Shown here piece after piece: positions 38,970-47,461 of a stretch of 56,212 nucleotides of DNA. The position numbers and the translations under genes were made by a program. The notes under the pieces were generated by a model, which was not told the DNA's origin, did no database searches, and saw only the letters and a program-made list of their open reading frames with translations. Origin of the DNA: Chitinophagaceae bacterium (lineage in GTDB: Bacteria > Bacteroidota > Bacteroidia > Chitinophagales > Chitinophagaceae); NCBI GenBank assembly GCA_022841365.1, contig JALHRP010000012.1, forward strand, positions 33,967 through 90,178, written 5' to 3'. Within the stretch, counting starts at the first letter, position 1. Every line of letters starts with the position of its first letter.

Positions 38970-40391
38970 ATGATGATTGACTGTACAGCAAAAGAATTAG
39001 AACTGCTAAAGATCATAGGTGATTGTGCTCAGCGTTTAAATGTACCCTGTTATCTGGTTGGTGGTTTTGTGCGTGATAAATTATTACAACGTAACTGTAA
39101 GGATCTTGATTTTGTTTGTGTTGGCGATGGTATCGTATTGGCAGAGGAAGTAGCCAGACAATTCAAACCACAACCGCAGGTTTCAGTATTCAAAACATTT
39201 GGTACAGCAAATATTAAGCATGGTGATTTCGAGATTGAATTTGTGGGTGCACGTAAAGAAAGTTATGCTGCACATTCACGTAAGCCCGAAGTAGAACCCG
39301 GTACATTAGAAGATGATCAGAAACGACGGGACTTTACCATCAATGCACTCGCTATCAGTTTAAATAAAGACGATTTTGGTCAACTGCTTGATCCGTTTAA
39401 CGGAGTAGAGGATTTAAAATTAAAAATCATCCGTACACCATTAGAGCCCGGCACTACATTCAGTGACGATCCGTTGCGGATGATGCGTGCCATTCGTTTT
39501 GCATCGCAACTTGATTTTACAATATTGCCTGAAACATGGCTGGGTATTATTGAAAACGCTGATCGTATTCACATTATTTCAAAAGAACGTATTGCTGATG
39601 AACTCAATAAAATTGTGTTGAGCAAAAAACCATCGGTTGGTTTTGATCTCCTGTATAAAAGTGGTTTGCTGAAATTATTCTTTCCGCAAATGGTTGCACT
39701 TGCCGGCGCAGAATACATTGATGGAAAGGGACATAAAGATAATTTCTATCATACACTGCAGGTACTCGATAATATTTCAGAAAACACAGATGATCTCTGG
39801 TTACGTTGGGCTGCAATTCTTCATGATATTGCAAAGCCCGCCACCAAACGTTTTGAAGAAGGGCATGGCTGGACATTTCACGGGCACGAAGTAGTTGGCG
39901 GACGAATGGTGCCCAAAATCTTTGCACAGCTTAAGCTTCCGGCAAATGAAAAAATGAAATTTGTGCGTAAGCTGGTTGAGTTGCATTTAAGACCCATCAG
40001 CCTTACAAAAGAAAATATAACGGACAGTGCTATCCGCCGATTGTTGTTTGATGCAGGGGAAGATTTTGATGCATTGATGATGTTGTGTAATGCAGACATC
40101 ACTTCAAAAAATCAACAAAAAGTACAACGGTACCTGCAGAATTTTGAAATGGTACGCCAACGTTGTAAGGAAGTGGAGGAAAAAGATCATATCCGCAACT
40201 GGCAGCCACCCATTACCGGAGAGTTGATTATGCAAACCTTTAATGTACCTCCTTCAAAAATTGTGGGCGATCTGAAAACGGCTATTAAAGATGCCATTTT
40301 AGATGGTGCTATTGAAAACAATTATGATGCAGCATTTGCATTTTTGCTGCAAAAAGCAAAGGAAGTTAATCTTGTTCCTGTGACTGAATAA
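38970..40391 (+). CDS. cca: CCA-adding tRNA nucleotidyltransferase with HD domain
   Basis: 473 residues. The class II nucleotidyltransferase head has [13 protein letters not shown] and the metal-binding DLDFV, then [23 protein letters not shown] and [16 protein letters not shown]. An HD domain follows (about residues 250-370) with [16 protein letters not shown] and [10 protein letters not shown]. It adds or repairs the 3' CCA of tRNAs; the tRNA-Leu in this window lacks an encoded CCA. Poly(A) polymerase members are related, but the motif set and the phylum fit the CCA role. ATG 38970 or 38973 may be used. Confidence 0.93.
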   Translation: MMIDCTAKELELLKIIGDCAQRLNVPCYLVGGFVRDKLLQRNCKDLDFVCVGDGIVLAEEVARQFKPQPQVSVFKTFGTANIKHGDFEIEFVGARKESYAAHSRKPEVEPGTLEDDQKRRDFTINALAISLNKDDFGQLLDPFNGVEDLKLKIIRTPLEPGTTFSDDPLRMMRAIRFASQLDFTILPETWLGIIENADRIHIISKERIADELNKIVLSKKPSVGFDLLYKSGLLKLFFPQMVALAGAEYIDGKGHKDNFYHTLQVLDNISENTDDLWLRWAAILHDIAKPATKRFEEGHGWTFHGHEVVGGRMVPKIFAQLKLPANEKMKFVRKLVELHLRPISLTKENITDSAIRRLLFDAGEDFDALMMLCNADITSKNQQKVQRYLQNFEMVRQRCKEVEEKDHIRNWQPPITGELIMQTFNVPPSKIVGDLKTAIKDAILDGAIENNYDAAFAFLLQKAKEVNLVPVTE

Positions 40392-40402
40392 TTTTACATT
40401 TG
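40372..40402 (+). promoter_or_regulatory. Promoter of the pRiA4b ORF-3-like gene
   Basis: TTG (40372-40374), a 20-base spacer and TACATTTG (40395-40402) match the Bacteroidota consensus. The elements overlap the 3' end of cca; the leader to the ATG at 40477 is about 70 bases and AT-rich. Confidence 0.55.
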
Positions 40403-40476
40403 TATGTGAATGCTTGACAAGGAATCAACTGTATTCCATTTTCAAATTTTCAATTTTTTCATTTTCAAATTGCTTT

Positions 40477-41061
40477 ATGGCCATTTTACGTTTCAGGGTT
40501 TATTGGGAAGAAGATGATGCGGTTTACCGGGATGTTGCAATCAGACATACACAGAATTTTAAAGATCTGCATGAAACAATCTTAAAGGCGTATGAGTTTG
40601 ATAATAAACACAAAGCTACTTTTCATCGCAGCAATGATCACTGGCAAAGAGGAAGAGAAATTTCTTTAGAGAAATATGAAAAGGACTATAAAGCTGAGCC
40701 GTTGATAATGGAAGAAACAACAGTGGGCTCAGAAATTCGTGAACCCAACCAGAAGTTTACCTATGTGTATGATTTCAATAAGAACTGGACTTTCCTGGTT
40801 GAACTGATCAATGTAAGCAAGGAAGAAAACCCAAAGATGACGTATCCTGCTGTAGTACGTACAGAAGGCATTGCTCCCAGTCAATATGGTACAAAAGGTT
40901 TAGTAGGTGATAAGCTGGCAGAAATGGAAGAGAAATATGATCTCACTGCAGGAGCCGAAGGCTATGGAACGGAAGGAGATGAGGATGCAGATAACCTGAA
41001 TGATGAAGGAGGTGAAGATGAAGAAACAGCACAAACAGAAGACGACGGAGCTGCGTTTTAA
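40477..41061 (+). CDS. Plasmid pRiA4b ORF-3-like domain protein with acidic tail
   Basis: 194 residues from the ATG at 40477; the frame is open from a TTG at 40414, but the first 21 residues would be Phe/Ser-rich and unlike the family. Residues about 1-130 fit the pRiA4b ORF-3-like fold: LRFRVYWEEDDAVYRDVAI, FKDLHETILKAYEFDN, KFTYVYDFNKNWTFLVELI. The last 45 residues are strongly acidic (EGDEDADNLNDEGGEDEE). The function of the family is unknown. It stands alone between cca and miaA, two tRNA-related genes. Confidence 0.82.
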   Translation: MAILRFRVYWEEDDAVYRDVAIRHTQNFKDLHETILKAYEFDNKHKATFHRSNDHWQRGREISLEKYEKDYKAEPLIMEETTVGSEIREPNQKFTYVYDFNKNWTFLVELINVSKEENPKMTYPAVVRTEGIAPSQYGTKGLVGDKLAEMEEKYDLTAGAEGYGTEGDEDADNLNDEGGEDEETAQTEDDGAAF

Positions 41062-41155
41062 TTCGATAGTATAAAATCCTTTTTTGATTTAATGTAAATA
41101 AGTTCTTCATCGTCAGAAGATGTTTGTTGAGTTCTCTACAAACTCATCATACAAT

Positions 41156-42073
41156 ATGCATAAAACAGTTCTCTTAGTTGCAGGGCCAACTGCTGTTGGC
41201 AAAACAAATGTATCGCTTCAACTGGCAAAACATTTCGGTACAGAAATTATTTCTGCCGACTCCCGTCAATGTTATAAAGAAATTACAATTGGTGTTGCAA
41301 AACCTTCAGTCCCGGAATTGCAGCAGGTGCAACATCATTTCATCAACTCTCATTCAATTCATGATTCACTGAATGCTGCTTCCTTTGAACAGTATGCGCT
41401 GGATCATGTAACTGCACTATTTCAGCAGCATGACTTTGCTGTAATGGTGGGTGGTACGGGTTTATACATCAAAGCCTTTTGCGAAGGCATGGATGATATA
41501 CCGGCTATTGATGAAACAATTCGCTTTAAAATACAGGAAGAGTATCAGCAAAAAGGAATCGAATGGCTGCAGCAACAAATACAAACACATGATCCATTGT
41601 TTGCTGTTGAAGGAGAAATGCAAAATCCGCAACGGATGATGAGGGCTCTGGAAGTTGTGTTATCAACCGGGCAATCTGTTCTCCGGTTCAGAAAAGGAGA
41701 GAAGCAGGAACGACCTTTCAACATCATTAAAATCGGTTTAGAACTGCCAAGAGAAGAATTGTATCAACGGATTAATCATCGTGTAGATGTAATGATGAAA
41801 GATGGATTGTTAGAAGAGGCAGGAACTGTTTATCCGTTAAGACAACTCAATGCCTTGCAAACAGTAGGCTACAAAGAATTGTTTGATTACTTTGATGGAA
41901 CGGTGAGTTTAGAAACTGCTGTTGACAAGATCAAACAACATTCCCGCCAGTACGCCAAGCGGCAACTAACCTGGTTTAAACGGGATGTAGAAATGAAATG
42001 GTTTCTGCCAACACAACTAAATGAAATAATTCAATACGTTGAACACAAAATAAAAAAGCCGGAACATAAATGA
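41156..42073 (+). CDS. miaA: tRNA dimethylallyltransferase MiaA
   Basis: 305 residues from the ATG at 41156 (MHKTVLLVAGPTAVGKTN); a frame-open ATG at 41120 would add 12 residues before the P-loop. Other motifs are ADSRQCYKEITIGVAKPS, VMVGGTGLYIKAFCEG, NPQRMMRALEVVLSTG and QTVGYKELFDYFDG. It adds a dimethylallyl group to A37 of tRNAs reading UNN codons. The stop codon lies inside the loop of the terminator at 42055-42083. Confidence 0.96.
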   Translation: MHKTVLLVAGPTAVGKTNVSLQLAKHFGTEIISADSRQCYKEITIGVAKPSVPELQQVQHHFINSHSIHDSLNAASFEQYALDHVTALFQQHDFAVMVGGTGLYIKAFCEGMDDIPAIDETIRFKIQEEYQQKGIEWLQQQIQTHDPLFAVEGEMQNPQRMMRALEVVLSTGQSVLRFRKGEKQERPFNIIKIGLELPREELYQRINHRVDVMMKDGLLEEAGTVYPLRQLNALQTVGYKELFDYFDGTVSLETAVDKIKQHSRQYAKRQLTWFKRDVEMKWFLPTQLNEIIQYVEHKIKKPEHK

Positions 42074-42083
42074 TTCCGGCTTT
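42055..42083. terminator. Bidirectional terminator between miaA and FadL-like gene
   Basis: A perfect stem AAAGCCGGAA/TTCCGGCTTT with a 9-base loop that contains the miaA TGA. T runs exist on both sides (TTTCGGTTTATTT to the right, TTTTTTA on the minus strand), so it can serve both converging genes. Confidence 0.8.
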
Positions 42084-42102
42084 CGGTTTATTTACAGTAC
42101 AG

Positions 42103-43677
42103 TTAAAACTTAAATCCAACTGTACCTACAATCTGTCCGTTGTTAAAATTATTTCTTGCTAGCGGATAGCGACTGTCTAACAACAGGTAAGGCACATGAA
42201 TATCTTTACCAATGGTGTGAGCATAAGCCAGATCAACAAAAAAGCCTTTATCTCTGTAACCTACGCCCAGACTGGGTGTGAGGCGATGACCTTTTGCACC
42301 TTCGGGCAATACATCTTTCGCATAAGGGCTCCCCTGATAATTAAATCCTGCACGTACCATAAATACTTTGAATTTTAATTCGCCGCCAATTTTTGCATTC
42401 ACCGCCATCTTATACAAATCATCAATGGATTGATTCACGCTTTCGAAATAAGCTTTGTCGCCTGAAGCAGGATCGGCTTCATTGCTTCTGTAAGAGGAAG
42501 CTTTGTAATTCACCAGTTCTACATCAGCCGTAATAAATGCTTTCTGTTTGGTAACATCTTTTATTTCACGAAATACATATGAAGCACTTGCGCCTAAACG
42601 CCAGGGAGTAATGAGTTGATACTGGTAGCTGTAATCATTTCCGTTTGTAAATTCCTTGGTTGAATAGGTATAAGATGAAGGCTTGCTGTTATCGTTATTG
42701 ATTCTGCGGGAATAGTTTTCAATATTACTTACCACTGTTGCATCTGTACGGTCGGTAAGTGTAAGAACAGTAGGACTGTGAAAAGTGAGTCCAAGTCTGA
42801 AATATTCAACTGGTTTAAACAGTACACCCAGCTTGGCGTTCAGTCCGCTTCCTTTGGTAGAAAAGGTTTCAGTAAACGTAAAACTCTGGAAATCGTTATC
42901 TGTATTTCCGCTTCCGTCCGCTTCCGTTACCGTTGTGCGGCGTGTATAGTTTAAAAACGGAACACCGATTGTAATACCATACAGCAATTTTTCTTTGTTG
43001 TTCCATGCCATAGAGAAAGCTGCTTCCTGCATGCCGCCTCTGGTTTGGTAAGTAAAGGACTGATCAAGTGGCATTTTTGTAATGTCTGCATTGGTGCGGT
43101 AGCCGGTAAAATTCTGTAATGTATCTATCAGGTAACCCTGCAATGCAAGACTGGCACCATTGGGATAGTTGTTTAATGCATTATCAAAATTCTGCTCATT
43201 GCTGTACACCAGTTCTTCCAGCCACTTTTCAGAAAAAGAACTGAAATTATTTCTGCCCCGATATGAAAAATTAGAATTGAAATTCGCCATTTGGTTTACA
43301 GCAAATGCAACAGTTGTATTACGCACATTGCTGCTTTTAAAACGACTGCCGAAACTCAGGATTAATCCGTTTGCTCCGGTATTCAATACACTTCGTTTGC
43401 CTTTGAATGCACTGTCGTTGTAGTTTAATTTGGCGCTGTTCATAAAAAAACCGGGACTCAGTACAAACTCGTTGGTTTTAAACTGAGCTAAACCGGCAGG
43501 GTTAAGAAAAGCAGAACTGATGTCGCCTCCCAGCGAAATATTAGCACCGCCAATTGCCTGGGTACGTGCCGATCCGGTGGGAGTGAGGTAGGAGTATCGC
43601 AGAGCATCCAGTGCATCCTGAGCAAAACTTTGCTGCAGCAGAAACATAGCAAGCCCGCCTATGAAAATTTTTTTCAT
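42103..43677 (-). CDS. OmpP1/FadL family outer-membrane protein
   Basis: 524 residues with a signal peptide (MKKIFIGGLAMFLLQQSFAQ). The N-terminal ALRYSYLTPTGSARTQAIGGANISLGGDISSAFLNPAG segment (given here by its ends: residues about 27-65) carries the NPAG motif of FadL-type barrels. Many alternating strands follow, and the C-terminus is GQIVGTVGFKF. Such proteins pass hydrophobic compounds through the outer membrane. The substrate is unknown. The lipoprotein gene 38 bases upstream on the same strand may share its transcript. Confidence 0.82.
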   Translation of the reverse strand: MKKIFIGGLAMFLLQQSFAQDALDALRYSYLTPTGSARTQAIGGANISLGGDISSAFLNPAGLAQFKTNEFVLSPGFFMNSAKLNYNDSAFKGKRSVLNTGANGLILSFGSRFKSSNVRNTTVAFAVNQMANFNSNFSYRGRNNFSSFSEKWLEELVYSNEQNFDNALNNYPNGASLALQGYLIDTLQNFTGYRTNADITKMPLDQSFTYQTRGGMQEAAFSMAWNNKEKLLYGITIGVPFLNYTRRTTVTEADGSGNTDNDFQSFTFTETFSTKGSGLNAKLGVLFKPVEYFRLGLTFHSPTVLTLTDRTDATVVSNIENYSRRINNDNSKPSSYTYSTKEFTNGNDYSYQYQLITPWRLGASASYVFREIKDVTKQKAFITADVELVNYKASSYRSNEADPASGDKAYFESVNQSIDDLYKMAVNAKIGGELKFKVFMVRAGFNYQGSPYAKDVLPEGAKGHRLTPSLGVGYRDKGFFVDLAYAHTIGKDIHVPYLLLDSRYPLARNNFNNGQIVGTVGFKF

Positions 43678-43715
43678 TGTGTTTACAATTTGGGAAATTG
43701 AAAATGGGACAGCAA

Positions 43716-44516
43716 TTAATTACGGCGGCCGCTGCTGGTTTTAGTACCTCCGCTGTTGCCTGAGCTGCTTGAACCACCGCTGTTGCTGAAGGTTCGGCTG
43801 CTTCCGCCACTGTTAGAGGAAGAATTGCTGCTGTTACCAAACGTTCTGTTACCGCTTGAGCTGTTACCCTGGTTCCAGTTACCTGAATTGGTATTGCCAC
43901 CACCAAAGAAACCGGTACGGCGTGTACCGTTGTTTGAATTGGTTGTTCCAAAATAACGGCTGCTGTTACCTCCCGAATTCTTACCCGTGTTGTAGTTGGT
44001 GCCGGAGTTAACAAAACGCTGTATGGGCGATGAATAACGGATACCCGAACTGTTTTTTGGTGCACCCGGACCTGAGATGATAATTAAATTATTGCCGCCG
44101 GGAATACAGATATAGTTTGGATTGTAATAGTTGTTAAATCCCCAGTAGTTGTTGTTGAAACCATGGTTCCAGCCCCAACCGTAATTCATACCATAGTTAT
44201 TATTCCAGCCCCATGTATTATAAGGATTGTTCCAGGTGTTCCAGCCCCAGCTGTTGTAACGTGGGCTGTTCCAGTAAATATCATCATCAAAATTTCTGAA
44301 ACGGGAGTCACGGATCTGCTGGCGCAAACGACGATCTTCCAGATTCCGCTCGTTGTAGGTTAAACGGTCATCTTCATCACGGTCAACCTGCACATAAGAA
44401 GCGCCTTCCTTTGCGGGTGAATAATACACATCGTCGGGTGTTTGACCTGTGCGATAGGTAGCGCAGGATGTAAGTCCTGCAATCATCAAACCAAAAAGTA
44501 AAATTCGTGGTGCCAT
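43716..44516 (-). CDS. Low-complexity Trp/Asn/Gly/Ser-rich lipoprotein
   Basis: 266 residues, no recognised domain. The signal peptide ends in the lipobox GLTSC. A charged stretch (about 35-75, rich in Asp and Arg) is followed by an aromatic/Asn region (about 78-135) of loose repeats such as NTWGWNNNYGMNYGWGWN, a short hydrophobic piece (NNLIIISGPGAP), and a long Ser/Gly/Asn tail (about 165-266) ending in RRN. This is a likely surface or periplasmic structural lipoprotein, or a substrate for cell-envelope assembly. Base use in the gene is repetitive, which creates long open antisense frames that I regard as shadows. Confidence 0.75.
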   Translation of the reverse strand: MAPRILLFGLMIAGLTSCATYRTGQTPDDVYYSPAKEGASYVQVDRDEDDRLTYNERNLEDRRLRQQIRDSRFRNFDDDIYWNSPRYNSWGWNTWNNPYNTWGWNNNYGMNYGWGWNHGFNNNYWGFNNYYNPNYICIPGGNNLIIISGPGAPKNSSGIRYSSPIQRFVNSGTNYNTGKNSGGNSSRYFGTTNSNNGTRRTGFFGGGNTNSGNWNQGNSSSGNRTFGNSSNSSSNSGGSSRTFSNSGGSSSSGNSGGTKTSSGRRN

Positions 44517-44527
44517 GATGTTTTGAA

Positions 44528-44560
44528 TTTGAAGTTTGTAATGTGAAGTTACTACTTTTG
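44528..44560 (+). promoter_or_regulatory. Candidate promoter of proS
   Basis: TTTG (44528-44531), a 21-base spacer and TACTTTTG (44553-44560). The leader to the proS ATG is about 105 bases and includes the small hairpin AGCC-ATG-GGCT followed by CTTTTT at 44601-44616. The rest of the 157-base gap shows nothing more. Confidence 0.45.
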
Positions 44561-44673
44561 CAACTTCGTGAAATAAACTATTTTATATCAACAAATAACA
44601 AGCCATGGGCTCTTTTTGATGCATGGATGGCTGTTAAATTAATTCTAACATTTAATAAAAAGGAAAGGCAATA

Positions 44674-46149
44674 ATGGCAGCGGCAATTACAACAAGGGAG
44701 CAGGATTATTCTCAATGGTATAATGATCTTATTTTAAGAGGCGGATTGGCCGATTATTCAGCCGTTCGGGGTTGTATGGTAATTAAACCTTATGGCTTTG
44801 CATTATGGGAAAATATGCGGGATCAGTTAGACAAAATGTTTAAAGATACCGGACATGTAAATGCCTACTTTCCGTTGTTTATACCCAAGAGCTTTTTAAG
44901 CAAAGAAGCTGCCCATGTTGAGGGCTTTGCAAAAGAATGTGCAGTGGTTACACATTACCGTTTAAAGAATGATCCCAACGGAAATGGAATTGTGGTTGAT
45001 CCTGAAGCAAAACTGGAAGAAGAATTGATTGTCCGTCCAACTTCCGAAACCATTATCTGGAATACCTACAAAGACTGGATTCAATCTTACCGTGATCTTC
45101 CTTTACTCATTAATCAGTGGGCCAATGTGGTGCGTTGGGAAATGCGTACACGTTTGTTTTTGCGTACAACCGAGTTTTTGTGGCAGGAAGGTCATACTGC
45201 ACATGCAACTGCAGAAGAAGCTATCATTGAAACAAGAAAAATGCTTGATGTGTATGCACAGTTTGCAGAAGAATGGATGGCTGTGCCGGTGATCAAAGGT
45301 GTAAAAACCCCCAATGAACGTTTTGCAGGTGCAGAAGATACGTATTGCATTGAAGCATTGATGCAGGATGGTAAAGCATTGCAGGCAGGTACTTCACATT
45401 TTCTGGGACAGAATTTTGCCAAAGCATTTGATGTAAAATTCAGCGATAAGGAAAATAAACTGGAATATGTTTGGGCAACGAGCTGGGGTTCCAGTACACG
45501 TTTAATTGGTGGATTGGTAATGACACATAGTGATGATCAGGGCTTAGTTCTGCCTCCAAAAATTGCTCCATTGCAGGTGGTGATTGTTCCAATTTATAAA
45601 GGAGATGATCAATTGAAAGCCATCAGTGAAAAAGTGAACGTGCTCATGACTGAATTAAAAGCCTTGGGCATTCGTGTGAAGTTTGATGACAGCGATAATG
45701 CAAGACCGGGCTGGAAATTTGCTGAGCATGAATTAAAAGGCGTGCCTGTTCGTATTGCTATTGGCGGACGGGATATTGAAAACAATACAGCCGAAGTTGC
45801 ACGCAGAGATGAAAAAACAAAAGCAACCGTAAGCATGGATGGATTGGCCAATCATTTGAAACAATTGCTCGACGACATTCAGCAAAATATGTTCAACAAA
45901 GCCAAGGCATATCGGGACAGTCATATTACCAAAGCAGATACATGGGAGGAGTTTGTTGAGATACTGGAAAAGAAAGCTGGGTTTGTATCGGCACATTGGG
46001 ATGGCACTGCAGCAACAGAAGAAGAGATCAAGAATAAAACAAAAGCAACCATCCGTTGTATTCCGTTGAATAATGAACAGGAAGAAGGGAAGTGCATCTT
46101 AACAGGGAAGCCTTCTAAAGAGAGGGTGTTGTTTGCGTTGGCGTATTGA
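44674..46149 (+). CDS. proS: Prolyl-tRNA synthetase, archaeal/eukaryote-like type
   Basis: 491 residues, the short class II ProRS form without the bacterial INS editing insertion. Motifs are [36 protein letters not shown], the motif-2 stretch [24 protein letters not shown] (about residues 150-173), motif 3 at [15 protein letters not shown], then an anticodon-binding domain ([16 protein letters not shown]) and a C-terminal zinc-like domain ending [18 protein letters not shown]. It charges tRNA-Pro. This type is frequent in Bacteroidota. A complex inverted repeat follows it. Confidence 0.96.
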   Translation: MAAAITTREQDYSQWYNDLILRGGLADYSAVRGCMVIKPYGFALWENMRDQLDKMFKDTGHVNAYFPLFIPKSFLSKEAAHVEGFAKECAVVTHYRLKNDPNGNGIVVDPEAKLEEELIVRPTSETIIWNTYKDWIQSYRDLPLLINQWANVVRWEMRTRLFLRTTEFLWQEGHTAHATAEEAIIETRKMLDVYAQFAEEWMAVPVIKGVKTPNERFAGAEDTYCIEALMQDGKALQAGTSHFLGQNFAKAFDVKFSDKENKLEYVWATSWGSSTRLIGGLVMTHSDDQGLVLPPKIAPLQVVIVPIYKGDDQLKAISEKVNVLMTELKALGIRVKFDDSDNARPGWKFAEHELKGVPVRIAIGGRDIENNTAEVARRDEKTKATVSMDGLANHLKQLLDDIQQNMFNKAKAYRDSHITKADTWEEFVEILEKKAGFVSAHWDGTAATEEEIKNKTKATIRCIPLNNEQEEGKCILTGKPSKERVLFALAY

Positions 46150-46166
46150 TCTTTCGGGAAAACGTC

Positions 46167-46242
46167 TGGCGCAGAGAATGAAGAAGCAAAGTTAACGCAG
46201 AGTTTCTCTGCGTTAACTCTATAACTCTTGTTCTCTGCGCCA
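46167..46242. repeat. Nested double inverted repeat with GCAGAG words
   Basis: Outer arms TGGCGCAGAGAA (46167-46178) and TTCTCTGCGCCA (46231-46242) enclose inner arms AGTTAACGCAGAG (46190-46202) and CTCTGCGTTAACT (46206-46218) with a TTT loop. Both pairs are perfect. AAAAAAA follows on the plus strand. It occupies the proS-DUF2752 gap and shares its GCAGA words with 1973-1996. It could act as a terminator for proS, but the nesting is unusual for that. Confidence 0.7.
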
Positions 46243-46326
46243 AAAAAAACAAAACGGGAAGCATGGCTGAAATGGTCATGCTTTTTTTGATTTGAAAATG
46301 CAAGCTGTGCTTTGTATGTTTGAAAC

Positions 46327-46665
46327 ATGCAGGAATTTCTTTTAACCGGTTTTTATTCTAAAGTTGTATTATGGCTGGAGAAAAATATGTTCATGTGTCC
46401 CAGCAAAAAATTCCTGCATATGGATTGCCCGGGCTGTGGATTGCAGCGTAGCTATGTTGCTTTGTTGAAGGGAGATTTTGCAACAAGTTTCCATTTATAT
46501 CCAGCAGCCATCCCTATTTTGATGATGGTGACCTACTTATTGCTGCACCTGATCTTTAAATTTAAGCATGGGGCAACCATTCTCACAGCGCTGTATATTT
46601 TTTGTGCAATGATTATTCTGGTACATTATATTTACAGAATTGTAACTCACCAAAACTTAACTTAA
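46327..46665 (+). CDS. DUF2752 membrane protein
   Basis: 112 residues. The DUF2752 mark is FLHMDCPGCGLQRSYVALLKGDF, a CPxCGxxR-type motif followed by two hydrophobic helices (FHLYPAAIPILMMVTYLLLH and ALYIFCAMIILVHYIYRIV). Its function is unknown. The stop TAA shares its last base with the ATG of the next gene, so the two are translationally coupled. It begins a small membrane-protein cassette of three genes. Confidence 0.85.
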   Translation: MQEFLLTGFYSKVVLWLEKNMFMCPSKKFLHMDCPGCGLQRSYVALLKGDFATSFHLYPAAIPILMMVTYLLLHLIFKFKHGATILTALYIFCAMIILVHYIYRIVTHQNLT

Positions 46666-47009
46666 TGGAACAAAATCAGCAACAGGATTACTTATCACAA
46701 TCGAATCAGACAGTGTTGCCAGTTCTACCAAACGCAACCGTATCTTTAGTTTTAGGCATTTTATCAATTGTTATTTGTGGTCTTGGTTTTGTATTAGGTA
46801 TAATTGGAGTTGTATTAGCAAATAAAGATTTGGCTCTCTATAGAAATAGTCCAGGTATGTATAGTGAAGGGTCTTATAATAACACGAAAACCGGTAGAAT
46901 ATGTTCTATTATCGGAATCATTCTTAATTCTCTTCTTGTTCTGTTTTACGTTGTCTGGATTTTTATTATCATCGGTCTTGCTACATCAGCCGGTAGTAAT
47001 TGGAAATAA
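46665..47009 (+). CDS. CCC-motif/DUF4190-like small membrane protein
   Basis: 114 residues. A Gln/Asn-rich polar start is followed by LPNATVSLVLGILSIVICGLGFVLGIIGVVLANKDLALY (about 25-62) and a second hydrophobic span GRICSIIGIILNSLLVLFYVVWIF. The pattern is that of two-helix proteins called CCC-motif membrane proteins in Bacteroidota, although only one Cys remains in the first helix. Role unknown. It is followed after 27 bases by a paralogue. Confidence 0.75.
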   Translation: MEQNQQQDYLSQSNQTVLPVLPNATVSLVLGILSIVICGLGFVLGIIGVVLANKDLALYRNSPGMYSEGSYNNTKTGRICSIIGIILNSLLVLFYVVWIFIIIGLATSAGSNWK

Positions 47010-47036
47010 TTTTTACATTTAATCAAACCAACTCAC

Positions 47037-47393
47037 ATGGATCAATTAAACAATCCTTTACAGCAACGTCCGCTACCCAACTCAACTGCAGTTCTGGTGC
47101 TGGGCATTTTATCTATTGTTACCTGTTTTTGTTATGGTATACTCGGGTTAATCCTGGGGATCATTGCCATGGTGCTTGCAGGTAAGGATAAATCACTTTA
47201 TGCTTCATTGCCTGATGAGTTTACACAAGGCAGTTTTAAAAATCTAAATGCCGGTCGTATTTGTGCCATTATTGGAATTATTCTTTCTCTGTTGTAGCTG
47301 GTAATGATCATTGCATTTATTGCCATGCTTGGTTTTGATGCACTTGGCAATCCTGATGAAATGATGAGAAGAATGCAGGAGCTTCAGAAATAA
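47037..47393 (+). pseudogene. Second CCC-motif membrane protein, interrupted by an in-frame TAG
   Basis: The first 86 codons (47037-47294) give LPNSTAVLVLGILSIVTCFCYGILGLILGIIAMVLAGKDKSLY and GRICAIIGIILSLL, clearly a paralogue of the preceding gene. A TAG at 47295-47297 then stops the frame. The same frame continues without other stops for 31 codons, LVMIIAFIAMLGFDALGNPDE onwards, to TAA at 47393, and this restores the missing second half of the last helix and a charged tail. A single-base change of Tyr (TAC/TAT) to TAG, a sequencing error, or readthrough would each explain it. A terminator lies 17 bases downstream. Confidence 0.7.
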
Positions 47394-47410
47394 ATGCTTC
47401 TTTATAAACA

Positions 47411-47436
47411 AAGCCGCTCATGCAAATGAGCGGCTT
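47411..47436. terminator. Bidirectional terminator between CCC-motif and RDD genes
   Basis: Perfect 11-bp stem AAGCCGCTCAT/ATGAGCGGCTT with a GCAA tetraloop, followed by ATTTATTTTC on the plus strand. It separates converging genes. Confidence 0.82.
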
Positions 47437-47461
47437 ATTTATTTTCAATTTTTTGTGGTGG

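Noticed and set aside
43541-44065. A 174-codon open frame on the minus strand overlapping the end of the Ser/Gly/Asn-rich lipoprotein and the start of the FadL-like gene
   Set aside because: It is rich in Thr, Val and Ala because the lipoprotein gene is repetitive in another frame; it has no domain, signal or start context and overlaps two better genes.
44601-44632. Possible attenuator in the proS leader: AGCCAT can pair with GGGCT or with ATGGCT further on, with CTTTTT after the first
   Set aside because: The stems are only 4-6 bp with no T-box or leader-peptide features; too weak to call a riboswitch.
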